NCBI RefSeq assembly: GCF_004122105.1
Contig: NZ_SBKN01000001.1
Coordinates: 930,001-994,000, forward strand
Length of the DNA stretch: 64,000 nucleotides
DNA from: Flavobacterium stagni
Lineage (GTDB): Bacteria; Bacteroidota; Bacteroidia; Flavobacteriales; Flavobacteriaceae
Direction of reading: 5' to 3'
Shown: piece by piece, positions 15,251-23,693 of the stretch
Layout: each line of letters begins with the position of its first letter
Numbering within the stretch: the stretch's first letter is position 1
Program-made: the position numbers and the translations under genes
Notes under the pieces: model-generated
The model's database searches: none
What the model was told of the DNA's origin: nothing
Seen by the model: only the letters and a program-made list of their open reading frames with translations

Positions 15251-17776
15251 ATGAATAGTAAATTCTTAAAGGTTTTTGTATTGTTTTTGCTTTTTTTCAA
15301 TATAAAAACGGTTGCTCAAAAAAAGGATAAAGGTGCTCCACCGGTAACGCAAGAAGCCAAAAAACCGGAGACGAAGAAAGAGCCAAAGCCCTATAAAAAA
15401 GTAATCGATTCAACGGCAGTTACTCAAAAAGGGTTAATCGATGTGCACAAAGTTTCAGATAAATACTTGTTTGAAATTCCGGATGCTTTACTAGGAAAAG
15501 AAATTATGACCACCACACGGTATTCCAAAACACCTGCTGGAGGCGGAATTTTTGGTGGAGAAGAAGTAAATCGACAAGTTGTTCGTTTTGAAAAAGGGTT
15601 AAACAATACCCTCATTTTGCGTTCAATTACCTACGTAATCAGAGCAACTGAAGAGGATAAACCCATTACACAATCGGTTAAAAATTCCAGCGCCGACCCC
15701 ATAATCGGGATTTATGACATATTAGCTTACAAAAAAGACGAGGCTGGGAAAAACAATGTAGCGAGCGTTATTGACATGACGCCCACTTTTGAAGCCGATG
15801 TGCAAACCTTTTCTTTGGATCCGATCAAAAAGCAATTGTTAAGTATACAAGCGTTTCAAAAAGACAAGTCGTTTATTCAATATGTAAAAAGTTTCCCCAT
15901 CAATACTGAAATTAGAACTACAAAAACATTTAGTACGGTGGCGCCTCAAATTTCGCGTTCTCCTGCGCCCAAAATCGGAGTTGATTTGCCTGCAGGTTTA
16001 GACGCGGGTGTGGTGACAATGGAATTAAATACCTCTTTTATTTTGTTGCCTGAAAAGCCGATGCGCAAGCGTTCATTCGACAAACGCGTAGGGTATTTTG
16101 CCAATCGCTATGAGGTCTTTGAAGAGGATTCACAAAAAGCAGATACCGATGTTTTTGCAGTTCGCTGGCGCTTAGAGCCCAAAAATGAAGAGGATGCGCA
16201 AAAACAAAAACGGGGCGAATTGATCGAACCGTTAAAACCCATCGTTTATTACATCGACCCAGCAACACCTGATAAGTGGAAGCCGTTCATCAAACAAGGA
16301 ATTGACGATTGGCAAGTTGCCTTTGAAGGTGCGGGTTGGAAAAATGCCATTCGTGGGGAATATTGGCCTGAGAACGATCCAACCATGAGCTTGGAGGATG
16401 CCCGTTTCTCAGTGTTGCGCTACTTTGCAGCCGAAATTCAAAATGCCTACGGTCCAAATGTGCACGATCCCAGAACGGGTGAAATCATGGAAAGTCATAT
16501 CGGTTGGTACCACAACATCATGAGCTTATTGCGCGATTGGTATTTAATTCAAACCGCGGCTGTCGACCCGAAAGCACGCAATAAAAAGTTTGACGATAAA
16601 TTGATGGGCGAACTCATTCGTTTTGTAGCTGCTCACGAAGTGGGACACACCCTAGGCTTACGCCACAATATGGGAGCTAGTAATGCGACTCCGGTGGAAA
16701 TGTTGAGAAATCCCGAATACCAAAAGAAAAATGGACACACGTCTTCCATTATGGATTATGCCCGTTTCAATTATGTGGCACAACCAGGCGATGGGGTAAC
16801 CGATTTGTTTCCACGCATTGGCGATTATGACAAATGGGCCATCAAATGGGGATATTCCTATTTTCCAGATGCGAAATCCGAAGACGAAGAGAAAGCCTTG
16901 CTGAATGAAATGACCAAAGAAGCGTACAAAAATCGCCGACTATGGTTTGGTACCGAAAGCAGTCCTTTTGATCCGCGTTATCAAACGGAAGACTTGGGAG
17001 ATAATGCCATGAAAGCTTCAGAATATGGGATTAAAAACCTAAAAGTAATTTTGCCGAATCTCATCGAATGGAGTAAAGAAAAAGGTGAAGATTATTCCGA
17101 ATTGGAAGATATGTATATGGCTTTAGTGGGTCAATTTAGACGCTATATGGGCCATGTAACGAAGAATGTGGGCGGAATTTATGAAACGCCAAAAACCTAT
17201 GATATGCAAGGGAATGAATACGAAACGGTACCGTCAAGTATTCAAAACGAAGCCGTAGACTTTTTGAACAAGCAATTATTTAAGACACCTACGTGGTTGT
17301 TGGATCAAAATATTTTGGCAAAAATTTCTCCGGATAAAGGGGTCGAACTCATTCGCGGCATTCAAGACGGAACGCTTTCCAACTTATTGTCCTTAGATCG
17401 AATGGCACGCTTGCAAGAAACCGCTTCTTTAGGGAAAGAAAACTATTCGGTTGACGAATTGATGAGCGATTTGAAAGGCGGAATTTTCTCAGAACTAAAA
17501 GCCAATGCGCCTATTGATGTATACCGAAGAAATCTACAAAAAGCCTTTGTTTCGAAACTCATCGATGCCATCAAAATGGATAAAAGTGCAGTGGCCAATT
17601 TCAACGGAAGACGCATTGTTATGGTAGACACCGATTTGCCGTCTATTGCTCGCGGTCACTTGATTGAGTTGAAAGGTCAGCTAAAAGCGGCTTATGCCAC
17701 AGCTACAGATCGATTAAGTAAATTCCATATCGCTGATTTAATTGCTAGAATTGACCAAGCGTTAAATCCGAATTAA
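15251..17776 (+). CDS. Secreted zinc-dependent metalloprotease (DUF5117/DUF5118 family)
   Basis: An 841-residue protein with a signal peptide ending near TVAQ, a Lys/Pro-rich linker, a DUF5118/DUF5117 region (about 70-420), then a metzincin-type zinc site HEVGHTLGLRH (H462, H466, H472) with SIMDYARFNYV as the Met-turn, and a conserved helical C-terminal domain. It lacks a T9SS sorting domain, so it is probably periplasmic or outer-membrane associated. Large proteins of this kind are common in Bacteroidetes; substrates are unknown. It is monocistronic and ends at a terminator shared with the convergent acyl-CoA dehydrogenase gene. Confidence 0.9.
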   Translation: MNSKFLKVFVLFLLFFNIKTVAQKKDKGAPPVTQEAKKPETKKEPKPYKKVIDSTAVTQKGLIDVHKVSDKYLFEIPDALLGKEIMTTTRYSKTPAGGGIFGGEEVNRQVVRFEKGLNNTLILRSITYVIRATEEDKPITQSVKNSSADPIIGIYDILAYKKDEAGKNNVASVIDMTPTFEADVQTFSLDPIKKQLLSIQAFQKDKSFIQYVKSFPINTEIRTTKTFSTVAPQISRSPAPKIGVDLPAGLDAGVVTMELNTSFILLPEKPMRKRSFDKRVGYFANRYEVFEEDSQKADTDVFAVRWRLEPKNEEDAQKQKRGELIEPLKPIVYYIDPATPDKWKPFIKQGIDDWQVAFEGAGWKNAIRGEYWPENDPTMSLEDARFSVLRYFAAEIQNAYGPNVHDPRTGEIMESHIGWYHNIMSLLRDWYLIQTAAVDPKARNKKFDDKLMGELIRFVAAHEVGHTLGLRHNMGASNATPVEMLRNPEYQKKNGHTSSIMDYARFNYVAQPGDGVTDLFPRIGDYDKWAIKWGYSYFPDAKSEDEEKALLNEMTKEAYKNRRLWFGTESSPFDPRYQTEDLGDNAMKASEYGIKNLKVILPNLIEWSKEKGEDYSELEDMYMALVGQFRRYMGHVTKNVGGIYETPKTYDMQGNEYETVPSSIQNEAVDFLNKQLFKTPTWLLDQNILAKISPDKGVELIRGIQDGTLSNLLSLDRMARLQETASLGKENYSVDELMSDLKGGIFSELKANAPIDVYRRNLQKAFVSKLIDAIKMDKSAVANFNGRRIVMVDTDLPSIARGHLIELKGQLKAAYATATDRLSKFHIADLIARIDQALNPN

Positions 17777-17789
17777 TATCTATAAGACA

Positions 17790-17827
17790 CAAAAAAAATG
17801 CTTCACAATTCGTGAAGCATTTTTTAT
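17790..17827. terminator. Bidirectional terminator
   Basis: ATGCTTCAC at 17799-17807 pairs with GTGAAGCAT at 17812-17820, with an A run on one side and a T run on the other. It serves both convergent neighbours. Confidence 0.85.
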
Positions 17828-17844
17828 ATCGAGTATTCTTATTT

Positions 17845-19023
17845 TTATTTAAAAGCCGCAAAACCGGTAATGTCCATACCTGTAATCAACAAGTGGATGT
17901 CGTGTGTACCTTCATACGTAATTACGGATTCTAAGTTCATACTGTGACGCATGATCGAATATTCACCGGTAATTCCCATACCACCCAAAATCTGACGTGC
18001 TTCACGAGCAATGTTAATCGCCATATCTACGTTGTTGCGTTTTGCCATTGAAATCTGAGCCGAAGTCGCTCTTCCTTCGTTACGCAATACGCCCAAACGC
18101 CACGTCAATAATTGCGCTTTGGTGATTTCGGTAATCATTTCGGCTAATTTCTTTTGTTGCAATTGCGTTGCGGCAATCGGTTTGTCAAATTGTACGCGCT
18201 CTTTCGCATAACGTAAAGCGGTGTCATAACAATCCATCGCAGCACCAATGGCTCCCCAAGCAATACCATAACGCGCCGAATCCAAGCAACCTAGCGGCGC
18301 GCCCAATCCGGATTTGTTGGGTAATAAATTTTCTTTGGGAACTTTAACGTTGTCAAAAATCAACTCCCCTGTTGCCGAAGCACGCAACGACCATTTGTTG
18401 TGCGTTTCCGGAGTTGAGAAACCTTCCATGCCGCGCTCCACGATTAACCCGTGAATACGACCCGTTTCATCTTTGGCCCAAACTACGGCAATGTCTGCAA
18501 AGGGTGCATTCGAAATCCACATTTTAGCCCCGTTCAACAAATAATGGTCACCCATATCTTTGAAGTTGGTCACCATACCTCCCGGATTCGATCCAAAGTC
18601 GGGTTCGGTCAAGCCAAAACAACCCATCATTTCACCGGTCGCCAATTTGGGAAGGTATTTCATGCGTTGTTCTTCGTTGCCGTATTTCCAAATTGGATAC
18701 ATCACCAAAGACGATTGTACCGATGAGGTCGAACGTACGCCCGAATCCCCGCGTTCAATTTCTTGCATAATCAAACCATAGGAAATTTGGTCCAATCCTG
18801 CACCTCCGTATTCCTCGGGAATGTAGGGGCCAAATCCGCCGATTTCTCCCAAACCTTTGATGATTTGTTTCGGGAATTCCGCACGTTGCGCATAATCCTC
18901 AATGATGGGAGAAACTTCGCGTTTCACCCAAGCACGGGCTGCATCACGTACCAATTTATGTTCGTCTGTCAATAGATCATCCAACAAATAATAGTCGGGT
19001 GCCTGAAATAAGTCTGGTTTCAT
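17845..19023 (-). CDS. Acyl-CoA dehydrogenase, glutaryl-CoA dehydrogenase-like
   Basis: A 392-residue flavoprotein with the acyl-CoA dehydrogenase layout: N-terminal helical domain with IPEEYGGAGLDQISYG, FAD-contacting FGLTEPDFGSNPGG and KMWISNAPFAD, and a C-terminal helical domain with AREARQILGGMGITGEY. ITYEGTHDIHLLITG near residue 370 carries the catalytic glutamate in the position used by glutaryl-CoA dehydrogenases, so lysine/tryptophan degradation (glutaryl-CoA to crotonyl-CoA) is the most likely role. Other short-chain substrates cannot be excluded. The gene is monocistronic with its own promoter. Confidence 0.85.
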   Translation of the reverse strand: MKPDLFQAPDYYLLDDLLTDEHKLVRDAARAWVKREVSPIIEDYAQRAEFPKQIIKGLGEIGGFGPYIPEEYGGAGLDQISYGLIMQEIERGDSGVRSTSSVQSSLVMYPIWKYGNEEQRMKYLPKLATGEMMGCFGLTEPDFGSNPGGMVTNFKDMGDHYLLNGAKMWISNAPFADIAVVWAKDETGRIHGLIVERGMEGFSTPETHNKWSLRASATGELIFDNVKVPKENLLPNKSGLGAPLGCLDSARYGIAWGAIGAAMDCYDTALRYAKERVQFDKPIAATQLQQKKLAEMITEITKAQLLTWRLGVLRNEGRATSAQISMAKRNNVDMAINIAREARQILGGMGITGEYSIMRHSMNLESVITYEGTHDIHLLITGMDITGFAAFK

Positions 19024-19082
19024 TTGTTTGTTATTGTTGTTGACGGACTTACCGTCGGATTGTTATTTTACGAAAACGTTTG

Positions 19083-19090
19083 CAAATTTA
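19083..19090 (-). promoter_or_regulatory. Promoter -7 element of the acyl-CoA dehydrogenase gene
   Basis: The minus strand reads TAAATTTG (TAnnTTTG), 60 bp before the ATG at 19023. Confidence 0.5.
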
Positions 19091-19133
19091 ACAAAACCAA
19101 CTTCAGAAAGAAACGAACAACTGTTATTTTTTG

Positions 19134-19242
19134 GAGCTTTTTCCTGCTGTCCGCTGTACTTGCCTTCCGGAGAAGGGAGGTCTCCCTCCTTACGTCGGGA
19201 GGATGTCGCTCCTACCTGCCAGCCAGCAGACAGGTCAGGAAG
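19134..19242. repeat. GC-rich intergenic repeat-like block
   Basis: The block between the acyl-CoA dehydrogenase promoter and the next gene contains GGAGCTTTTTCCTGCTGTCC, an inverted GGGAGG/CCTCCC motif, and GCCAGCAGACAGGTCAGGAA. Its composition and words (CTGTCCGCTGTA, GTCGCTCCTACC) suggest a degenerate dispersed repeat related to those at 1788 and 45297, but I cannot align it in full. Confidence 0.45.
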
Positions 19243-19977
19243 CTAGGGCTTGGGTGCAACAATGACCGCTTGGCCTTCGAATTCCTTCTTTTTCTGCAAG
19301 AAAAATTCCGTTAATTCCAAGCCGTCTTCACGCGCCAAAATGGGTTTTATTTTAGGGTCTTGAAGGCAGTAAGCTATAAATACCTCTTTTTGTTCGGGTT
19401 TGATATGAAGGGTGGTTTCCCAATAATCTTCTGTAAACCGACTTTCGATAAACTCGTTTACCGTTGGCGCAGGAGCAGTTGTCGATTCTTCGGATTTCTT
19501 TTTGAATAAACCGCCCAGTTTTTTGAAAATACTCACAAAGTCGACACCAAGGGGCATCGAACCGTTGTAAACCCCCGTGTAACGTTCAAATTCGGCATTT
19601 TTAATAGCGGCCATTTTCGCGTCTGCGGGATCAAATTTTACTTTTACTTTGTTTAACTTGGTAACGTCCACTTCGTCCAGTTGTATGGCTTTTGGGGTGA
19701 GTTCTTCTTCATAAAGCCAGGTGGTCGCACTCATGATAATGATTTTTTTGACTTCAAAATCGGGGTGCACCAAATACAACACATCGTCCAACGCCACATC
19801 GATTTCGAAATAACCATTGGCATCGGTTGTGACATGTTTTTTGGTGCGCTCGTTGGCGACATCCACTTTGGAAACGTATAGTTCTTGAGAGCGCAACGTA
19901 CCGTGAATGCGGAATTCTTGGGCGTGTACCCATGAAAAACTGAAAATGAAAAGGAGAGCAGCGAGTATTGGTTTCAT
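19243..19977 (-). CDS. Exported protein with carboxypeptidase-D-regulatory-like domain
   Basis: About 244 residues starting MKPILAALLFIFSF, with a signal peptide ending WVHAQ; this ATG was preferred over an upstream one because it starts at the signal peptide. Residues 20-100 form a regulatory-like beta domain (FRIHGTLRSQELYVSKVDV, DANGYFEIDVALDDVLYLV) as found in TonB-dependent receptors and carboxypeptidase modules. The C-terminal half is helical with many charged residues (SRFTEDYWETTLHIKPEQ). No catalytic motif is seen. It is probably periplasmic; its function is unknown. Confidence 0.75.
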   Translation of the reverse strand: MKPILAALLFIFSFSWVHAQEFRIHGTLRSQELYVSKVDVANERTKKHVTTDANGYFEIDVALDDVLYLVHPDFEVKKIIIMSATTWLYEEELTPKAIQLDEVDVTKLNKVKVKFDPADAKMAAIKNAEFERYTGVYNGSMPLGVDFVSIFKKLGGLFKKKSEESTTAPAPTVNEFIESRFTEDYWETTLHIKPEQKEVFIAYCLQDPKIKPILAREDGLELTEFFLQKKKEFEGQAVIVAPKP

Positions 19978-20100
19978 GGTCTTGTGGTTGTACAACGAAA
20001 GTACGAAGGTTGCCACCGACCCTTTTCCAAAGTTTTGTTAATTAAAAACTAGCGAAATGTGAAAGTTTTTCTACATGATTTGAAAAGCGGCAGGTCTTTT

Positions 20101-20178
20101 TTAGCCCCGATAGGAGCAAGCTACCGTGTAGCGCGGATAGCGGGGAGGTACGGGAAAATAAATGGGGCTACAGCTCCT
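20101..20178 (+). repeat. Degenerate copy of dispersed repeat A
   Basis: It begins TTAGCCCCGATAGGAGCAAG and contains GCGCGGATAGCGGGG, matching both ends of the 1788 element with a different middle. It is intergenic. Confidence 0.6.
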
Positions 20179-20186
20179 AAGTCGGC

Positions 20187-20891
20187 TTATTTGATATAAA
20201 ACTCTTGTGTCAATGTTCGGTAAGCTTCCGTGTAATTGTGACGCGTGGTTTCAATAATTAAGGAGTCGATTTGTGGTTCTTCGGGTTGTCGGGAAAACGC
20301 CAACAAACTGCGTTTGATTTCGGATTCGGGCGTACCTTGAACGCGGGTGATTTTAAACGGGAAAAGGTCGTTTTCTGCAGCGAGAGCAATAAAATTCTCT
20401 TCTTCTTTGTGGGGAATGATAACGGCCAAAACGCCATTTACAGTGAGGAGAATGCCAGCGGCTTCGCAAAGATCTTCAAAAGGCAAGGATGCTTTTTGAC
20501 GGGCTTGATCCCGTTGTTCATTACCGGACGACACGGTTTCCGAGTAAAAAGGCGGATTGGAAACAATTAAATCATATTCCTCGTCTTGGAGATCATCCAT
20601 GAAGTCGTCGAGTGAGGCATGAAAACAAAAGAGACGGTCGTTCCAGGGCGAATTTTCAAAATTTTCAACCGCTTGTTCGAAAGCATCACCATCGATTTCT
20701 AGCGCTTCAATTTGTTCGGCAAAGCAGCGTTGCGCTACCATCAATGCAATCAGACCTGTTCCGGTTCCAATATCCAACACGGAATAGGGTTGGTGCTCCA
20801 GTGGACACCAAGCGCCCAGCAGCACACCGTCTGTTCCCACTTTCATGGCACAACGGTCTTGTTCAATGGTGAATTGTTTGAATAGAAACAT
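20187..20891 (-). CDS. trmN6: tRNA1(Val) (adenine-37-N6)-methyltransferase
   Basis: About 234 residues starting MFLFKQFTIEQDRCAMKVGT; ten further in-frame residues upstream are non-conserved. It has a Rossmann SAM-binding motif LDIGTGTGLIALM and the N6-adenine methyltransferase catalytic motif NPPFY. The GTDGVLLGAW segment near the N-terminus is diagnostic of the YfiC/TrmN6 family, which methylates A37 of tRNA-Val. It is a cytosolic housekeeping enzyme, not part of an obvious operon. Confidence 0.9.
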   Translation of the reverse strand: MFLFKQFTIEQDRCAMKVGTDGVLLGAWCPLEHQPYSVLDIGTGTGLIALMVAQRCFAEQIEALEIDGDAFEQAVENFENSPWNDRLFCFHASLDDFMDDLQDEEYDLIVSNPPFYSETVSSGNEQRDQARQKASLPFEDLCEAAGILLTVNGVLAVIIPHKEEENFIALAAENDLFPFKITRVQGTPESEIKRSLLAFSRQPEEPQIDSLIIETTRHNYTEAYRTLTQEFYIK

Positions 20892-20911
20892 AGGGGTGAA
20901 ATCTAAGTGGG

Positions 20912-20972
20912 GAAATTCCAATTTGGAAATTCCAATATTAAAAATTCCAAAAAAAAAAAAACCGAAATTCCG
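20912..20972. repeat. AAATTCCAA-rich flank of the four-helix-bundle gene
   Basis: Several AAATTCCAA/TTGGAAAT words in tandem, followed by an A run. Related TTGGAATTT words recur on the other side of the gene at 21361-21483 in the opposite orientation, so the gene is bracketed by loosely inverted low-complexity repeats. Confidence 0.6.
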
Positions 20973-20982
20973 ATGGGCAAAA

Positions 20983-21333
20983 TTAGGAAGAACTTTTGGA
21001 TATAATGGCGGAAAATATTTTTCTTAGTTCATCGGCTTCCTCAAATAATGAAATGGAGTTATCATTATAATCAGGATTTAATTCTTGCAATAGTCGTATC
21101 CAATATTTCGATTCTTTTGCTTCTTTTCGGGATATTTTTATTCTAAACAAAAAGTCTTTATCGCCAAGTTTTTCATTAGCTTCAATGTAATTCGCCCCAA
21201 CCGAACCCGATGAACGAACAAGTTGTTTTCCATCTTCTATGTTTGAAATTGTTTTGGGAAGTTTTTGAATGTATAATCTGCAGTTTTTTGCAAATAAATA
21301 GGTTCTTTCTTCTAAGTCATAAGGCTTTTCCAT
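20983..21333 (-). CDS. Four-helix-bundle protein (S23/IVP family)
   Basis: A 116-residue, mostly helical protein. It matches the four-helix-bundle family first found in 23S rRNA intervening sequences: DLEERTYLFAKNCRLYIQKL, LVRSSGSVGANYIEAN and a C-terminal KIFSAIISK. SSGSVGANYIEA is the family signature. Members form pentamers and possibly bind nucleic acid; their role is unknown. Here it is a stand-alone chromosomal gene bracketed by TTGGAATTT-type repeats, as if carried in as a small cassette. Confidence 0.85.
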   Translation of the reverse strand: MEKPYDLEERTYLFAKNCRLYIQKLPKTISNIEDGKQLVRSSGSVGANYIEANEKLGDKDFLFRIKISRKEAKESKYWIRLLQELNPDYNDNSISLFEEADELRKIFSAIISKSSS

Positions 21334-21360
21334 AAAATCTTGATTTGGCGTTTAAAAAAA

Positions 21361-21483
21361 AAATTGGATTTTGGAATTTAAGTTATTGGAATTTGGCTTT
21401 TAGGGTATTGGAATTTAGAAATTAAGTTGTTGGAATTTGGAATTTTTAATATTGGAATTTCTAAATAAAGGTATTAGAATTTC
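21361..21483. repeat. TTGGAATTT degenerate tandem repeat
   Basis: At least five TTGGAATTT or near copies at irregular 15-25 bp intervals, ending just at the rimM stop. This is the partner of the AAATTCCAA-rich flank at 20912-20972. Confidence 0.65.
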
Positions 21484-22008
21484 CTAAATATACAAATCCA
21501 CCAATCCCACCGGTGTATTAAGTACAATTTTCTTTTGAGCACGATTCACCTCGATGATGAAGTCGTCAATCATAGGAACGAGAATTTGTCGGGTGTTCCA
21601 CTCGATTTCAAAAAGGGGTTGGGCAGAAGAGTCATTAACACCTGTGATTGTTCCTATGGGTCCGAGGCGTTGGTCTTCAACCGCAAATCCGATAATTTCG
21701 TGAAAGTAGAATTTATTGCCTTCCAGTTGCGGCAAGGCAGATAGCGGGAGGTAAATTTCGCAGCCGATAATTTCATCAGCTTCCGCTTCACTGTCCACAT
21801 CTTCAAATTTTACGCGTAAGAAGTCGCCTTTGTGAAGATTGGAATTTTCAATAAAAAATGGAATCAGATCTTTGCCAAAATCGACAAATACTGATTCCAT
21901 ATTTTCATACATTTCGGGTTCGTCCGTGTCTAGATAGATGAGAACTTCCCCTTTAAAGCTAAATTTTTTCGCGATTTTGCCGAGATAGAAACAGTCTTTC
22001 TTACGCAT
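21484..22008 (-). CDS. rimM: Ribosome maturation factor RimM
   Basis: A 174-residue protein with the RimM N-terminal beta-barrel (FYLGKIAKKFSFKGEVLIYL) and a C-terminal PRC-barrel domain (KFYFHEIIGFAVEDQ, EVNRAQKKIVLNTPVGLVDL). RimM binds S19 and helps late 30S maturation. It lies 14 bp downstream of rpsP on the same strand, the usual pairing in bacteria, and shares its promoter. Confidence 0.95.
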   Translation of the reverse strand: MRKKDCFYLGKIAKKFSFKGEVLIYLDTDEPEMYENMESVFVDFGKDLIPFFIENSNLHKGDFLRVKFEDVDSEAEADEIIGCEIYLPLSALPQLEGNKFYFHEIIGFAVEDQRLGPIGTITGVNDSSAQPLFEIEWNTRQILVPMIDDFIIEVNRAQKKIVLNTPVGLVDLYI

Positions 22009-22022
22009 TACCGCTGGGTATA

Positions 22023-22628
22023 TTAAGCTTCAGTTTCGTTGTTTTCTTCAGCAGCAGGAGCTTCTTCTGTAGTTTCTTCAACTGCAGGAGCTTCTTCAGC
22101 AACTTCAGCAACTGTTTCTTCTACAGCTTCTTCAGCAGTAGCTTCTTCAGCAGCCGCTTCAGCTTCAGCCGCTTTTAATGCTTCTTCAGCCGCTTTTGCA
22201 CGTTTTTCGTTAACTTCTTTTTCAGCTTTTAACGCTTTTGCTTTTGCATCATCTTTTGCTTTAGCCAAACCGTCTTTTTTCGCATCAACTTTAGAAGCTT
22301 TTTCTTCTAACCATGCAGCTAATTTTGCATCAGCTTGTTCTTGCGTTAAAGCACCTTTACGAACACCGCCATCTAAGTGGTGTTTTAATAAAGCACCTTT
22401 GTACGATAAAATAGCTCTTGCAGTATCAGTAGGTTGAGCACCATTGTGTAACCATTGAACCGCTTTGTCTAAGTTTAATTCGATCGTAGCAGGATTCGTG
22501 TTTGGATTGTAAGTTCCTACTTTTTCTAAGAATTTACCATCGCGTTTTGAGCGTGCATCTGCAGCAACAATCCAGTAAAAAGGCTTCCCTTTTTTACCGT
22601 GTCTTTGTAATCTAATTTTTACTGACAT
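22023..22628 (-). CDS. rpsP: 30S ribosomal protein S16 with long acidic/alanine tail
   Basis: The first ~85 residues are canonical S16 (MSVKIRLQRHGKKGKPFYWI, KVGTYNPNT). The protein continues to 201 residues with a Lys/Ala-rich helical part and then a Glu/Ala/Val-rich low-complexity tail. C-terminal extensions are normal in Bacteroidetes S16 but unusual compared with the ~80-90 residues elsewhere. It is the first gene of the rpsP-rimM operon. A long antisense open frame across the tail is a composition artefact. Confidence 0.95.
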   Translation of the reverse strand: MSVKIRLQRHGKKGKPFYWIVAADARSKRDGKFLEKVGTYNPNTNPATIELNLDKAVQWLHNGAQPTDTARAILSYKGALLKHHLDGGVRKGALTQEQADAKLAAWLEEKASKVDAKKDGLAKAKDDAKAKALKAEKEVNEKRAKAAEEALKAAEAEAAAEEATAEEAVEETVAEVAEEAPAVEETTEEAPAAEENNETEA

Positions 22629-22676
22629 AATCTATTGATTAAATTATGGGGTTCCCGACCCCGATTAATAAGGGCG

Positions 22677-22684
22677 CAAATATA
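22677..22684 (-). promoter_or_regulatory. Promoter -7 element of rpsP-rimM
   Basis: The minus strand reads TATATTTG (TAnnTTTG), 49 bp before the rpsP ATG. Confidence 0.65.
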
Positions 22685-22775
22685 CAAAACTTTTTAAATC
22701 AACCGACTGGTAATTAAAAATTTAGTGAACCAAGATAAAATCGTTAAAAAATGACCGATAATTCGCCAAAAAAAC

Positions 22776-22783
22776 TATTTTTG
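22776..22783 (+). promoter_or_regulatory. Promoter -7 element of the 22810 lipoprotein gene
   Basis: TATTTTTG fits TAnnTTTG, 27 bp before the ATG. Confidence 0.55.
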
Positions 22784-22809
22784 TGCTGATATAAACGATA
22801 TTAGAATTC

Positions 22810-23559
22810 ATGAAGAAATACATTGCCCTTTTTCTAGCTGTAGCTTCATTCGTTTCCTGCAGTGAAGAAGTGAAGTTTAACGATCCCGGTTTACAAGGAT
22901 ACCGTGACGGAATTTTATTCCGCGGTATTGATGTAAAAGCCTATAAATCCTCAAATGGAGCGATTAGTCTTGTAGGTTTGGCGCAAGATGAAGATTTAAC
23001 TATGGATGTAAGTTCAGGAAATGTTGGAACCTATTATTTTGGAACCACCAACACAGCAACTAAAGCAACATATACATCTTCATTCAACGATATTGTGGTG
23101 GATTATGAAACCAAAATCATTAATGGCCCTGTTGCTGGTATTGCCAAAAATTTCCCTTCAGCGGGTTCGGGTTACACGCCCAATTGTACTACCTTGAATG
23201 GTGTATTAACGTGTAGCGGTTCGTATCCTACAACGGGTGGAAATGGTAGTGGTTTAACCTTATCTATTGCAACCAATGCTGCGGGTGGTGTGACTTCTGT
23301 AAAAGTAGCTTCTCCCGGAAACAACTACAAAGCCGGCGATTTAATTACGATCGTTGGTGGCAATAACAATGCTAAAGTTCGCGTTTTGAATGTAGAAGGA
23401 AGCAATGGTGAATTAGTCATCACTGAAAACACGGGAAGTACAATTTCTGGAACATTCAAATTCAATGCGGTACAAACTTCAAACAATCCTTCTTACGGAG
23501 AATTGGTAAATTTCCAATACGGAACATTTTATAAAGTGCCGATTTTACCGGCACCGTAA
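22810..23559 (+). CDS. Hypothetical lipoprotein
   Basis: A 249-residue protein with a lipoprotein signal (lipobox-like FVSC, cysteine at 17). Residues 20-110 and 200-249 look like a flavobacterial lipoprotein (DUF6252-like) that is split by a Gly/Ser/Asn-rich insert (SGYTPNCTTLNGVLTCSG, TTGGNGSGLTLSIATN), resembling a phage-tail or adhesin-type glycine-rich module. The insert contains two cysteines that could form a disulfide. Function is unknown. It has its own promoter and terminator. Confidence 0.7.
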   Translation: MKKYIALFLAVASFVSCSEEVKFNDPGLQGYRDGILFRGIDVKAYKSSNGAISLVGLAQDEDLTMDVSSGNVGTYYFGTTNTATKATYTSSFNDIVVDYETKIINGPVAGIAKNFPSAGSGYTPNCTTLNGVLTCSGSYPTTGGNGSGLTLSIATNAAGGVTSVKVASPGNNYKAGDLITIVGGNNNAKVRVLNVEGSNGELVITENTGSTISGTFKFNAVQTSNNPSYGELVNFQYGTFYKVPILPAP

Positions 23560-23575
23560 TATTTACAACGCATAC

Positions 23576-23607
23576 ACAAAAGCTGTCCATTGGGCAGCTT
23601 TTTTTGT
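23576..23607 (+). terminator. Terminator of the 22810 lipoprotein gene
   Basis: AAAGCTG at 23579-23585 pairs with CAGCTTT at 23595-23601 and runs into T residues. Confidence 0.75.
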
Positions 23608-23643
23608 TGATAACTATTCCTTGAAACTTCCTTGCCGAAAGTG

Positions 23644-23651
23644 TATTTTTG
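23644..23651 (+). promoter_or_regulatory. Promoter -7 element of dnaE
   Basis: TATTTTTG (TAnnTTTG), 43 bp before the dnaE ATG. Confidence 0.5.
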
Positions 23652-23693
23652 AAAAGTAAGGCCGCTAAATGAAACAGCCTCTTTTTCAGGAAT

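Noticed and set aside
22039..22437. A 132-codon Ala/Ser-rich open frame on the plus strand opposite rpsP
   Set aside because: It is the antisense of the Glu/Ala/Lys-rich S16 tail, lacks any family features and has low-complexity composition.
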